NCBI GenBank assembly: GCA_007125155.1
Contig: SLDR01000007.1
Coordinates: 1-38,181, forward strand
Direction of reading: 5' to 3'
DNA from: Candidatus Campbelliibacteriota bacterium
GTDB taxonomy: Bacteria; Patescibacteriota; Minisyncoccia; Phycocordibacterales; CSBR16-193
DNA length: 38,181 nucleotides
Below the pieces are notes generated by a model. The model was not told the DNA's origin and did not search any database. It saw nothing but the letters and a program-made list of their open reading frames with translations. Numbering within the stretch: the stretch's first letter is position 1; each line of letters starts with the position of its first letter. Below, one piece after another: positions 24,253-32,657 of the stretch. Position numbers and translations under genes: made by a program.

Positions 24253-25857
24253 CTATTCGACCACCACAGTTCCCTCCATACCCGGGTGGAGTGTGCAGAT
24301 GTAATCGAAGGTACCGGATTGGTCAAAGGTATGAATGAAGGTCTCTCCGGCTTCCACGTTGCCGGAATCAAAATTTCCTTCGCTTGTGACGGTATGAATC
24401 TCCGCCCCTTCGTTTATCCATCTGACCTCGGTCCCTTCGGAGACGGTAACAACCTCCGGGTCAAAAGCGTTATCCTCCATCCTTATCGTAACCTCGTCAG
24501 GTTCATCGTCAGGTTCATCAAAATCAACGATCCTATAAATCCGTCCGGTGTTCCCGCTCGGGCCCGAATTTTCCGTGGCCAAAAGATATAATTCTCCGTC
24601 GGCATCCTCGCCGACCCCTTTTATGAACAGACCCAATCGGCCTTCATCATTCCCGTTTGATACGGACAACTCTCTCATACTCCATTCATTATCTTCCAAT
24701 GTTGCCGCAAAAACGCTACCATCACCCCCCTCGAATCCTCGGCTCCAATCGGCGAAAACATAGTCGCCTTCCAGGCCGGTGAGGATCTCTCCGCGATAAA
24801 CATACCCTCCGACTATAGCCACGCCCAAGCCGTCATGTCTGGCATTCCTGTATTCGAATATCGGATCTATGAGATCTTCGCCTCTGGCTCCGATCGTCGG
24901 ACACTCATCCGGAGGATCGGTGGGATCATCCGGATCGAAACAGTGCGTGCCTTCCCTAATATTCCAGCCGTAATTACCTCCGGCCCTGACAATGTTAACC
25001 TCTTCCCACAGATCTTCGCCCACATCGGCAACGAAAAGTTCGTTATCTCCCCCTCTGTCGAAGGAGATGTGATAAGGATTTCTGAAACCATAAGCGAATA
25101 TCTCATCAAGTCCTTCCTCATCATCAACGAACGGGTTGTCCAAAGGAACGGAATAAGATCCTTCTTGATTCACATCTATCCTGAGTATGCTTCCCAAAGG
25201 CGTCGATATGTCCTGGCCATTGCCCATATCCGGATGTCCCAAACCTTCATCGCCCGAACCCCCACCGTCACCTAACGGGATATAAAGTGATCCGTCCGGT
25301 CCGAAAACTATATGTCCGCCATTGTGATTTGACTGAGGCTGATCGAACGTGATCATTATTCTCTCCGAGTTGGGATCGGCTACGTTAGGATTATCCTCAT
25401 CCACGGAGAACTCCGATATCACTGAAGTATGGTCCCACCCTTCAGGGGCACCCTCCCTCAGAGGTGCACTGTAATGAACGAAAAAGCGTCCATTCATATC
25501 GAAATTCGGATGAAAGGCCAGACCTAGGAGTCCTCTTTCATCGTATCCGGGACTCAAATTAACTATTCTCTCTCTTATGTCCAAGAAACTCCCCTCGATC
25601 AAATTCCCTTCATCGTCCACTATTTCGACCAAACCCACCTGATCTACCACAAACATCCTTCCGGTTCCGTCATCGGCCGAAACATAACCCACCGGCGAAA
25701 CAAAACCGTCCGCAACCAACTCTACCGCCACCTGATCGGTGGGGGCGTCCGGATCAGGTGCGTCTCTGAATACATCACTTGTCATTGCGAAAGAGATAAC
25801 GACTATGGCAACGAAAGCCACCGACGCCACGATCAATATTGATGTTTTGTTTTTCAT
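24253..25857 (-). CDS. PQQ-type sugar dehydrogenase fused to a C-terminal cupredoxin
   Basis: The 534-residue protein has a signal anchor (7-25), then a six-bladed beta-propeller of the soluble glucose/aldose dehydrogenase family (about 40-445). Family motifs include GLLGLAFHPNF, SNHNGGHIVFGPDG and RNPYHISFD. After an acidic linker (DEPDDEPDE) comes a plastocyanin-like cupredoxin (about 456-534). All four type-1 copper ligands are visible: His488, Cys521, His524 and Met527 (CTLHPGM). The propeller would oxidise a sugar or related alcohol with PQQ, and the copper centre could accept the electrons. No PQQ synthesis gene is in the window. The copper exporter gene lies just downstream. Confidence 0.85.
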   Translation of the reverse strand: MKNKTSILIVASVAFVAIVVISFAMTSDVFRDAPDPDAPTDQVAVELVADGFVSPVGYVSADDGTGRMFVVDQVGLVEIVDDEGNLIEGSFLDIRERIVNLSPGYDERGLLGLAFHPNFDMNGRFFVHYSAPLREGAPEGWDHTSVISEFSVDEDNPNVADPNSERIMITFDQPQSNHNGGHIVFGPDGSLYIPLGDGGGSGDEGLGHPDMGNGQDISTPLGSILRIDVNQEGSYSVPLDNPFVDDEEGLDEIFAYGFRNPYHISFDRGGDNELFVADVGEDLWEEVNIVRAGGNYGWNIREGTHCFDPDDPTDPPDECPTIGARGEDLIDPIFEYRNARHDGLGVAIVGGYVYRGEILTGLEGDYVFADWSRGFEGGDGSVFAATLEDNEWSMRELSVSNGNDEGRLGLFIKGVGEDADGELYLLATENSGPSGNTGRIYRIVDFDEPDDEPDEVTIRMEDNAFDPEVVTVSEGTEVRWINEGAEIHTVTSEGNFDSGNVEAGETFIHTFDQSGTFDYICTLHPGMEGTVVVE

Positions 25858-25962
25858 ATTCCAACTAATATTTAATTTTTAAATTTTCTATACGACCTTT
25901 AAAGACCCTTTCTTATCCGGCGAAAGGGTTTAAAAAAAAGAGAGTGGAATGAGTAAGACCGG

Positions 25963-27240
25963 CTATCCTTCGAAGTGAGTCGACAAAACCGCCATTTTCT
26001 TGCCTTTTTTAATAAGAATAATTTTCTCCTTGAAATGGCTCTCTCCTATTAGGAGATTTTTATCGATCCGCTTGCCATTAACGGATACTCCTCCGCCCTC
26101 AACAGCTCTCCTTGCTTGAGCCTTGGACGTCACGAGTCCGGTCTTGACCAGAGCATCGATTACGGGTATTCCCTTTTTCACATCATCAGCTTCGGCAATG
26201 AAATTCGGTACCTCTTTAAGGATCATCTCTCTGTCCTCATCGGAGATCGGGAACACACTCTCGAGATCACCGCCATACAAGATCCGGGAGACCTTTTCGA
26301 CCGACCTCTTTACCTCGCTTCCATGTACGAATTCAGTCACACTTTCGGCCAGTTTCCTCTGTGCCACCCTTTCGTGTGGCGCCTCAGCATGTCTTCTCAT
26401 CAACTCTCCTATCTCATCCAGAAGAAGAAAAGAAAAGACCTTCAAATATTCTTCAACATCTTCGTCACTCACATTTATCCAAAACTGATAGAAAACAAAC
26501 GGCGAGGTCTTTTCCGGATCGAGCCATGTGGCATTTCCTTCCGATTTACCCAATTTTTTACCGGTAGCCTTATCGGTTATGATCGGAGTGGTGATCGCAT
26601 AGACATCCTTTCCTTTTTTTCGTCTGACAAGATCGACTCCGGATATTATGTTAGCCCACTGATCCGAACCGCCGATCTGGAGATCTATTTCGTGACTTTC
26701 ATTAAGATGCATATAATCATAACCCTGTAAAAGAGAATAAGAGAACTCCGTATAAGAGATACTGCTTTCTTCAGTTTCAAGCCTCCTTTTTATGATATCC
26801 CTTTTTATTAATTGATTTACTGAAAAATGCTTGCCGATATCCCGCAAAAAATCTATCAACTTAACTTTACCAAGCCAATCGGCATTATTGAAAACAACAA
26901 GCTTGTCTTTTTTCAACAGACGAGAAAGTTGCTCTTTGATACTTTCGGCGTTTCGATCAACAACCTCGGGATCGGAAAAAGGTCTCTCCCCCGTATCCTT
27001 TGGATCCCCGATAAGTCCGGTCGCTCCGCCAACCAAAAGGAAGGGCTCATGTCCGTTATCAAAAAGGTGCTTCATAAGGATTATCGGGACAAGATTGCCA
27101 ACATGAATGGAGTCGGCGGTAGGATCAACTCCCAGATAAACCTTTCTTTTCTTACCAAGTATCTCTTCGAGAGTACCTCCTCCTTCTTGAGCTATTAAAC
27201 CCCTTTCTTTAAGCTCTTTTGTGAGTTCTTCTCCGTTCAT
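25963..27240 (-). CDS. tyrS: Tyrosyl-tRNA synthetase
   Basis: The 425-residue enzyme attaches tyrosine to tRNA(Tyr). The class I signatures are HVGN in DSIHVGNLVP (HIGH motif) and KLGKS (KMSKS motif). SLLQGYDYMHL and GGSDQWANI build the tyrosine pocket, and a C-terminal S4 RNA-binding domain (about 360-425, with SKAQARRAVEGGGVSVNG) is present. The long form and pocket residues fit the TyrZ-like group. An extended -10 box lies 26 bases before the ATG. No T-box leader is seen. A possible weak hairpin terminator (GAAAGGGT / ACCCTTTC, near 25,900-25,930) follows the stop. Confidence 0.96.
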   Translation of the reverse strand: MNGEELTKELKERGLIAQEGGGTLEEILGKKRKVYLGVDPTADSIHVGNLVPIILMKHLFDNGHEPFLLVGGATGLIGDPKDTGERPFSDPEVVDRNAESIKEQLSRLLKKDKLVVFNNADWLGKVKLIDFLRDIGKHFSVNQLIKRDIIKRRLETEESSISYTEFSYSLLQGYDYMHLNESHEIDLQIGGSDQWANIISGVDLVRRKKGKDVYAITTPIITDKATGKKLGKSEGNATWLDPEKTSPFVFYQFWINVSDEDVEEYLKVFSFLLLDEIGELMRRHAEAPHERVAQRKLAESVTEFVHGSEVKRSVEKVSRILYGGDLESVFPISDEDREMILKEVPNFIAEADDVKKGIPVIDALVKTGLVTSKAQARRAVEGGGVSVNGKRIDKNLLIGESHFKEKIILIKKGKKMAVLSTHFEG

Positions 27241-27265
27241 AAAAACTTTGTTTAATTATCTATTC

Positions 27266-27274
27266 AATATACCA
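27266..27274 (-). promoter_or_regulatory. Extended -10 element of tyrS
   Basis: On the minus strand TGG-TATATT (27274-27266) matches an extended -10 promoter; no -35 is evident. The ATG at 27240 follows after 25 bases. Confidence 0.4.
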
Positions 27275-27359
27275 CAAAGACGAAAAGTCCGTATTCCCGA
27301 CTTGAAACGTCAAGACCTGATTATCAAAGAACAAGATCCATTGTCCGGTATACGGCGAA

Positions 27360-27397
27360 TAGGGTCCGGGATCTTTCTCACGTACGACCGGACCCTA
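27360..27397. repeat. Inverted repeat between tyrS and the DUF1328 gene
   Basis: TAGGGTCCGG (27360-27369) and CCGGACCCTA (27388-27397) form a perfect 10-bp stem with an 18-base loop. There is no T-run on either strand, so it is not a standard terminator. It could be a processing site or binding site between the DUF1328 gene and tyrS. Confidence 0.55.
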
Positions 27398-27480
27398 CTA
27401 TTGCCGATCGAACTTACCGATCCCTGAACCGAGAATGGGGACCGGTTCATGCCAATACAACCACCCCGCCACCTTTCGGC

Positions 27481-27627
27481 CTAAAATATGAAGGTTAGGA
27501 TCCAGATGATCAAAAAGACCACAAAGATCGCCCAAGCAATGTTTGCGGCCACTCTTGAGGTCGAGGTTGCACCGAACAATGCCGCGATCACGGATATAAC
27601 GAGAAATATTATTGTCCATTGAAGCAT
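27481..27627 (-). CDS. 48-residue DUF1328/UPF0391 (YtjA-like) membrane protein
   Basis: This gene is very short but clear. It encodes MLQWTIIFLVISVIAALFG, a short Ala/Thr/Ser-rich turn, and a second hydrophobic helix ending ILTFIF. That is the two-helix layout of the DUF1328 family (YtjA in E. coli, typically 50-60 residues). The family is linked to stress conditions but has no proven biochemical role. The start ATG at 27627 has no strong Shine-Dalgarno, but a TATAAT lies 16 bases upstream. A longer overlapping frame (27398-27619) lacks these features and is rejected. The start could also be fed by a longer transcript from about 27,900. Confidence 0.82.
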   Translation of the reverse strand: MLQWTIIFLVISVIAALFGATSTSRVAANIAWAIFVVFLIIWILTFIF

Positions 27628-27653
27628 ATTATTTGGAAGATTAATTATAATGA

Positions 27654-27671
27654 TCAAAATTCGACCCTCAT
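27654..27671 (-). other. Five-codon mini-ORF with ideal Shine-Dalgarno
   Basis: On the minus strand AAGGAGG (27684-27678) is followed six bases later by ATG AGG GTC GAA TTT TGA, encoding MRVEF. It lies 26 bases upstream of the DUF1328 start. It might be a leader peptide or a chance remnant of an older gene start. Confidence 0.35.
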
Positions 27672-27691
27672 TAAAAACCTCCTTGCGCCGA

Positions 27692-27844
27692 GGAATCTCT
27701 AAGGACTACAGATCGTCCCTCCCCGGTCCGCGATCCAAACAAGACCCAAACGAAAAACAGGCATGTAAACCGCAGCAACTTAATTTCCATGCGATCAAAG
27801 CATACGGATATTTAACGGTTCGGCACTATTTTTCTTAGAGATCC
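27692..27844. ncRNA. Possible structured RNA or leader
   Basis: GGAATCTCTAAG (27692-27703) and CTTAGAGATCC (27834-27844) pair over 11 bases with one bulge, closing a 150-base interval with no gene. An extended -10 promoter for the minus strand lies about 60 bases before it. The rest of the gap 27,628-28,012 shows no coding signs. No known RNA family is recognised. Confidence 0.22.
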
Positions 27845-27902
27845 AAGATGCCCACCCCTCCGTTGCATTTATCAGATAGCCAATAGACCTTTCTTACCTT
27901 TT

Positions 27903-27911
27903 ATTATACCA
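27903..27911 (-). promoter_or_regulatory. Extended -10 promoter facing the DUF1328 gene
   Basis: On the minus strand TGG-TATAAT (27911-27903) is a perfect extended -10 element. It would make a leader of about 270 bases before the DUF1328 gene, or a separate small RNA. Confidence 0.42.
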
Positions 27912-28012
27912 AACATATCAAAAAAGCAACACCTCCAAAAAGTTCTTTTAAAATTTAAAATTAAATTTATCATTCAAAGCCGTTATCAGATGCCCTCCCG
28001 TTTAGATAAATT

Positions 28013-28049
28013 AATAAAAGATCCGCCTTAAAAAGGCGGATCTTTTATT
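28013..28049. terminator. Bidirectional terminator after the small secreted protein gene
   Basis: AATAAAAGATCCGCCTT (28013-28029) and its exact complement (28033-28049) form a 17-bp stem with a 3-base loop. T-rich arms are present on both strands. It serves the minus-strand gene ending at 28066. Confidence 0.9.
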
Positions 28050-28065
28050 GGTCAGTATCGTTTGA

Positions 28066-28380
28066 CTATCGAAACCTATACAGCCTCTGAGTCAAACGCT
28101 CTTTCATACTTTCCGGAGCAAGACAGCCGCGATCTACGGCATCCTCCAATCTCTGCTGTCTGGCTTCCAGCCTGCTTTTCAGATGAGCTTCTCGCATCTC
28201 ATCGCGCCAAACCATGAAATCTGACCTGTCCATCTCCATTGCCTGAGCGCTTTCCGAAGCACCACCACGAAACTGGCTTAGCCCCGCCCAAGGTTTTTCA
28301 TCCACGGCTGCCGAGGCCAATCCGGCAGAGGACAGAAAAATAAGGGCGACAAATGAACTGGCTATTATTGTTTTGATCAT
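28066..28380 (-). CDS. Small secreted helical protein
   Basis: The 104-residue protein starts with a classical signal peptide (about 1-24, cut predicted after LASA). The mature part is about 80 residues, rich in Arg, Glu, Met and Gln, and is mostly predicted helix (DEMREAHLKSRLEARQQRLEDAV). It has one Cys and no known domain. It ends at a strong terminator, so it is transcribed alone. Its helical, charged character is loosely reminiscent of CpxP/Spy-like periplasmic chaperones, but no diagnostic motif is seen. Confidence 0.72.
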   Translation of the reverse strand: MIKTIIASSFVALIFLSSAGLASAAVDEKPWAGLSQFRGGASESAQAMEMDRSDFMVWRDEMREAHLKSRLEARQQRLEDAVDRGCLAPESMKERLTQRLYRFR

Positions 28381-28457
28381 GTTTTTTTATTACTTTTTTA
28401 TCTTATAATATCGACCCGTGCATTAATTAATACTCCCGATCGGCTAAAATATTTCAT

Positions 28458-29174
28458 TTAAGGTCTACGACCGTTTATCTGCCTGAAACGCTCAACTTCT
28501 ATTACCCCATTCAAACGATCTCCAATGACTATGAATCTTTGACCGAGATCAATATCCGACAGCCTACGCCTTCCCTTTTCAATTCCGGAAAGATCAAGGG
28601 TCACGATCTCACCATCATCGAACTCCATTAACCAGCCCTCCGCCTTCTTTTCAACAAGGTGACCTTGATGTACCCTTTCTATTTCCAGGTCGCTGAATCG
28701 CTCATAAAGCCGACTGGCCACCGGCACCTCAACTTCTTGGGTAAGGTCAAGCAGAAAAAGATTAACGTGAGCTCGTTCCACCAACCAGCCCCCGAAGAAG
28801 GCCAAAATGGTGACGAACAATAATGAGTAGATCAAAGGTCTGCGGTATACCACCGTTAAACGCTTGGCCATTATCTCGATCATGATGATCAAACAAATTG
28901 CCACCAGCACTAAATACCAAGGAAAATGTATCAAAACCAATTGCCACCCGGACCATCCTAAAAGAGTGACCGACACCAGATCGTTGGCCTGCAAAACAAA
29001 CAAGATCAAACTTCCAAAATATATCAGAAGAAGTGACAGTAATACGGTGAAAACCGTTAACGAAAACCCTTTAATGAAAAAGTACCTTTTTGTTTTCATT
29101 TTTACTCGACCACTCTTCACTTCATGCATTATCCGACTTCCGAGTAATTGTTTTTTATTATCTTCACATTTCAT
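28458..29174 (-). CDS. Membrane protein, probable anti-sigma partner of the ECF sigma factor
   Basis: The 238-residue protein has a basic cytoplasmic N-terminus of about 30 residues, three to four membrane segments (about 33-62, 78-100 and 112-132) and an extracytoplasmic domain of about 85 residues. Its start overlaps the end of the sigma gene by 11 bases, so the two are translated together. That layout suggests an anti-sigma factor or a sensor holding the sigma factor at the membrane. No zinc-type anti-sigma motif (HxxxCxxC) is visible, so the role is inferred from gene order only. The tail (LDLSGIEKGRRRLSDIDLGQRF) resembles a small beta-barrel. Confidence 0.6.
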   Translation of the reverse strand: MKCEDNKKQLLGSRIMHEVKSGRVKMKTKRYFFIKGFSLTVFTVLLSLLLIYFGSLILFVLQANDLVSVTLLGWSGWQLVLIHFPWYLVLVAICLIIMIEIMAKRLTVVYRRPLIYSLLFVTILAFFGGWLVERAHVNLFLLDLTQEVEVPVASRLYERFSDLEIERVHQGHLVEKKAEGWLMEFDDGEIVTLDLSGIEKGRRRLSDIDLGQRFIVIGDRLNGVIEVERFRQINGRRP

Positions 29175-29718
29175 AATATTTTTTTAACTGTTGACGAGCC
29201 CGCCTTAATCTGATCCCGACCGTAGAGACCGGTATCTGTAAAATATCAGATATTTCCTGATAATCTTTATCTTCATAATAATAAAGAACGATAGGATCCC
29301 GATATTTCGGTTTAAGTTCTTTCAAAAAAGCATCCAACTTGCAACAGAGTTCCTTTCGATCCAATTCGGCTAAAATATCACCTTCATCGGCAACAGCCAT
29401 TATCATATCCATGTCGAACCGCTTATAAGGTTCCCTACACTTAACTCTAATAATATCGACGAACTCGTTGTGTGCTATCCTGTATATCCAGGAAGAAAAC
29501 TTCCTCTTAGGATTAAAGCTTTGAATATTGCTATAGGTATTCAAAAAGACCTTCTGCACGGCATCCTCTATCGGTTCAACTTCCTGAACGAACCGATATC
29601 CGTAACGAATAAGTTTCGATTCGTACCGATTGACCAATACTTCAAACGCTTGGATATCATTCTGCTGAGTCAACACAACCAACTCTTCATCTGTTTTATC
29701 CTCCAATGCCTTTTCCAT
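29164..29718 (-). CDS. ECF-type RNA polymerase sigma factor
   Basis: The 184-residue protein is a group 4 sigma factor. Region 2 (about 21-90) contains DAFEVLVNRYE-like and QKVFLNTYSNIQSFNPKRKFSSWIYRIAHNEFVD sequence, which binds the -10 element and core enzyme. Region 4 (about 128-180) has a helix-turn-helix, YQEISDILQIPVSTVGIRLRRARQQL, which binds the -35. Regions 1 and 3 are absent. The gene is first in a two-gene unit with an overlapping membrane-protein gene. The PspC/LiaF-like gene upstream on the same strand is a plausible target or partner in envelope stress. Confidence 0.92.
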   Translation of the reverse strand: MEKALEDKTDEELVVLTQQNDIQAFEVLVNRYESKLIRYGYRFVQEVEPIEDAVQKVFLNTYSNIQSFNPKRKFSSWIYRIAHNEFVDIIRVKCREPYKRFDMDMIMAVADEGDILAELDRKELCCKLDAFLKELKPKYRDPIVLYYYEDKDYQEISDILQIPVSTVGIRLRRARQQLKKYYEM

Positions 29719-29971
29719 ATTATTATCACCAAAAAAGTCTCTTGTACTATAATACTCCTTTTTAAATTATTTATTTCAAAATAGATCCATCTTTAATATC
29801 TTGTCGATCCGGATCACGAATAAATCATCGCTATCCGGCCGATCTATTTATATCGATTTCAAGATCGAAGCCATATCAGTAAAATACCGAATGAAGGATC
29901 GAGACCGAGGTTCTGTCCAACCTCCTTATAAAATAGAAAAAGGGAGCGATAATGGGGAGATCGAAGACACT

Positions 29972-31375
29972 TTATCTTCTGTCGATCTTGACATTGGAAA
30001 CCGCTGCATCGATTCGGATAAATACCGTTTGATCGGCCTCTTCAAAATTGTCCGACTCATAAATATCTTCCTCTATCTGAACGAATCCCGTAAGATTCTT
30101 GTTCGCCAATGCACCTGTGAACTCGACTCTGGCGCCCGCCATTTCCGGTATCGTTATATCGATGGAGCTTGCTCCCGCATTCACAAAGACATCCGTATGA
30201 TCGACCATTTCACCAAAGACCAAGTTGATACCGGATGCACCTGAATCCAACCTTAAACTTTCCATCAGAAAGTCAGACGAGTCTATCTTGATACTTGAAG
30301 CCCCGGATTCTATAGCTAAAGATATCGGAACGTCCTCCAACATTCTAAGATCCAGATACCTCGGGTCCGTCATAAAGTGGTCAAACAATACGCCTTCACG
30401 TCCTTCAGCTCTCAATTCGACCATTTGTGTCTCATTATCCGATCTGCTATCGACGCCCAAAGCGGGTCCCGAAGTCCTGTATGTTCCCGTGATCAAAGAT
30501 CCTTCGGCACCTCCCGAGATGTTTATTCTGGCCGCACTCAGTTTTAATGATATCTCGGATCTCGTAACACCTTCCTCAACCGGAACGTTAAGGTCTCTCT
30601 CTTGGACATTGGCGTTTGGAGTAAATACCACCCAAAGAGCAAAAAAGGTAATAACGAGAGTAATGATCAAAACCACCACTTTATTGAACAGAGAACCCTT
30701 GGAAAGAAACGACAATCCGAGCAAGATGATCAGGATGGGCCAGAACCTCAACAGATCGCTTAGGCTTATTGTTAAATTTTCAGGAAGAAGATCGTAATTC
30801 CCAAGCAGTAAAGCCCCACCCAAAACAACCAGTAATATTCCGAAGAATATCCCGAAAACATCCACGCCTTTGTCCCTTTCTTTTCTTTCATTTTTAACCT
30901 CTTCTTTGACCTCCGACTCGATTTCATCACTAATTTTCTCTATCTCTTCCCCGAGTCCATTTAGCCTCCCGCTTTGACCAAGCACTACCACTCCTAGAAC
31001 TATGATAACCAAAGCCCAGAAGACCCCCCAACTGAAGATCGTCCACGGCACTATCGTGTTCAAAAGTAAAAATATACCGACGGCAATGATGGACCATCCC
31101 AACAAATTTCTCCTCTTTCCGCTTTCAACCATGGTCCCGAATTCCGATGAAAGATCGTTCACTCTCTCATCCAGATCAAACTTCTCTTCGTCCGGCCGTT
31201 TAGGCAGGACTATCGCAAGCACTATGTACACAAAAACTCCCAGACCTCCTCCCAGCGCAAGAGCTACGAACAATATCCTGAAAATTACGGGGTCAATATC
31301 GAAATACCGCCCCAAACCGCCACAGACACCGAAAATGACGCTATCGGTATCCGATCGATATAATTTTTTACTCAT
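29972..31375 (-). CDS. PspC- and LiaF-like envelope-stress membrane protein
   Basis: The 467-residue protein begins with a PspC domain (1-62: KLYRSDTDSVIFGVCGGLGRYF and a membrane helix). A LiaI/LiaF-like membrane region follows (about 88-135), then an acidic charged linker (about 137-168) and two more helices (about 172-255). The last 180 residues form a beta-helical domain with repeated short strands (LRLDSGASGINLVFG, VFVNAGASSIDITIP) like the toastrack/DUF4097 domain. PspC proteins sense membrane damage, and LiaF-type domains modulate sensor kinases. It is a single-gene unit; its AT-rich upstream region contains several -10-like boxes. Confidence 0.85.
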   Translation of the reverse strand: MSKKLYRSDTDSVIFGVCGGLGRYFDIDPVIFRILFVALALGGGLGVFVYIVLAIVLPKRPDEEKFDLDERVNDLSSEFGTMVESGKRRNLLGWSIIAVGIFLLLNTIVPWTIFSWGVFWALVIIVLGVVVLGQSGRLNGLGEEIEKISDEIESEVKEEVKNERKERDKGVDVFGIFFGILLVVLGGALLLGNYDLLPENLTISLSDLLRFWPILIILLGLSFLSKGSLFNKVVVLIITLVITFFALWVVFTPNANVQERDLNVPVEEGVTRSEISLKLSAARINISGGAEGSLITGTYRTSGPALGVDSRSDNETQMVELRAEGREGVLFDHFMTDPRYLDLRMLEDVPISLAIESGASSIKIDSSDFLMESLRLDSGASGINLVFGEMVDHTDVFVNAGASSIDITIPEMAGARVEFTGALANKNLTGFVQIEEDIYESDNFEEADQTVFIRIDAAVSNVKIDRR

Positions 31376-31467
31376 ATTTTAAATATTAATATTAAAAATA
31401 TTTTTTAAAACAACGATCCATGATCATGCCGGCAATTATCTCTACCCGGCAGGGACTCAATGTCAGT

Positions 31468-31824
31468 TCACCTTTTACCATTAGGATGACCGTAACGTAT
31501 CAGATTTTTCTTCTTCTCCCTTCTCCATTTCTTTATCTCGAACTCTCTGCTTCTGGCATCTTTTAAACTCTCAAAGATCTCGTGGTATTTCAGTTTTACC
31601 GGTCTGCGTATTTTAGTATAGTGAGCACCATATCTTGATCCGTTGTGCTCCTTGAGTCTTTTTTCAATATTGTTGGTACATCCGACATAAAGAGAACCGT
31701 CCGAACACTCAAGAATATATACATAGTGTTTCACTTTAACTTCATTCCTCTTCGTAAACTCATCGGAAGGCGTTGGGCCTTTGTATTTCATTTTCCTTCG
31801 TCGCAAGCTCCTCAAGATGATCAA
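31468..31824 (-). CDS. GIY-YIG nuclease domain protein (UPF0213/YhbQ-like)
   Basis: The protein has a stand-alone GIY-YIG domain of about 85 residues: HYVYILECSDGSLYVGCTNN at the start, KRLKEHN with the catalytic Arg, and a Glu in SREFEIKKWRREKK. This family nicks DNA and occurs as small single-domain proteins of unclear role. The first 32 residues of the longest frame (MIILRSLRRRKMKYKGPTPS...) are atypical; a GTG start at VKHYVYILEC (about 31,732) may be correct. A hairpin CCAAGC-TTC-GCTTGG lies just upstream (about 31,836-31,850). The gene stands at the left border of the accessory block. Confidence 0.78.
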   Translation of the reverse strand: MIILRSLRRRKMKYKGPTPSDEFTKRNEVKVKHYVYILECSDGSLYVGCTNNIEKRLKEHNGSRYGAHYTKIRRPVKLKYHEIFESLKDARSREFEIKKWRREKKKNLIRYGHPNGKR

Positions 31825-31939
31825 TTTGCAACCAAGCTTCGCTTGGGCAAATTATATCAGCTGGCTGACACGGTCTCGAAATGTCGTATCGAAGCAAACT
31901 AAGGGTATTTTAGCACTCCTTCTACTCTCTAAGCGAGCT

Positions 31940-32014
31940 GTCTCGGTCACTAGGGCCTTTTTGTGAATGATACAAATGAGACACAAAACACCCGTCTCGG
32001 TCACTGTCTCATTT
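31940..32014. repeat. Direct and inverted repeat cluster at the island border
   Basis: GTCTCGGTCACT occurs twice, at 31940-31951 and 31994-32005. Interleaved with it, AAATGAGACA (31974-31983) is the inverted complement of TGTCTCATTT (32005-32014). The second inverted arm overlaps the stop of the DUF2268 gene. No gene is present between 31,825 and 32,012. Confidence 0.7.
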
Positions 32015-32657
32015 ACAAACCAAAAGTTTTAAGCTTCAACAGTTCTTGAGATTTCATGTGCATAATGTCAGGCCATGATACATCTCCACGCTTCTCTAAT
32101 TGTCTCTTTATAATCACATAAGCCAACGCATAACCCGACCATAGCGGATACTTATCACTATTTTCAAAAGAGATGTTCTGCCACCATTCCGGACCGTTTT
32201 CCTGTAAATGTTCTTTAATTGTTTTAAAGATCTCCTCAGTCTTTTCTTCTGATACAGCAGTCGACCACAATGGTCTCTTGCCTGTAAGTTGCTCTTCAAA
32301 ATGTTGAGCCAAACCCTCCATAACGAGAAGTTCACCGAGCGTTACCGTCTGCCAATCCTTGCCGTGAATCTGGTGCCATACCACATGGTTATATTCATGC
32401 GCAACAGAAGCTCTCACACCATCTTTCCAGGCACTAGTGTTAGTATTTATTTTTATCGTCATGCTTTCTTCATCTTCAGTACTCCCCGCCGATCCGTTCA
32501 TCTTTTCACTAACAAACTTATCTTCGGTGTACTGAAGAATGATTCGTACATTTTTATTGGTCGGAAGATTTTTTTCACAATCTTGCAACGCTTTCTCCAC
32601 CGTCGGACGTACGGTGTCTAAAAAATCTGTTGTTGGTAAAATGATGTGGTTTGTCAT
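32013..32657 (-). CDS. DUF2268-like predicted zinc protease
   Basis: The 214-residue protein has a zinc-protease motif HEYNH (87-91) in RASVAHEYNHVVWH and a downstream MEGLAQHFEE with Glu114, the layout of DUF2268 (YjaZ-like) gluzincins. The N-terminal third is a mixed alpha/beta region (RIILQYTEDKF) often seen before the motif in this family. There is no signal peptide. Its start overlaps the stop of the nucleotidyltransferase gene by four bases, so it is translated from the same message. Codon choice is more AT-rich than in the genes to the left. Confidence 0.8.
   Translation of the reverse strand: MTNHIILPTTDFLDTVRPTVEKALQDCEKNLPTNKNVRIILQYTEDKFVSEKMNGSAGSTEDEESMTIKINTNTSAWKDGVRASVAHEYNHVVWHQIHGKDWQTVTLGELLVMEGLAQHFEEQLTGKRPLWSTAVSEEKTEEIFKTIKEHLQENGPEWWQNISFENSDKYPLWSGYALAYVIIKRQLEKRGDVSWPDIMHMKSQELLKLKTFGL

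Noticed and set aside
27360-27397. T-box or attenuator in front of tyrS
   Set aside because: The hairpin has neither a T-run nor the conserved T-box sequence, so it is listed only as an inverted repeat.
27398-27619. 73-codon minus-strand frame over the DUF1328 gene
   Set aside because: It overlaps the DUF1328 gene in another frame and has no coherent hydrophobic or domain pattern, whereas the shorter frame matches a known family.
31427-31451. TGCCGG / CCGGCA stem after the GIY-YIG gene as a terminator
   Set aside because: The stem is only 6 bp with a long loop and no T-run follows on the minus strand.
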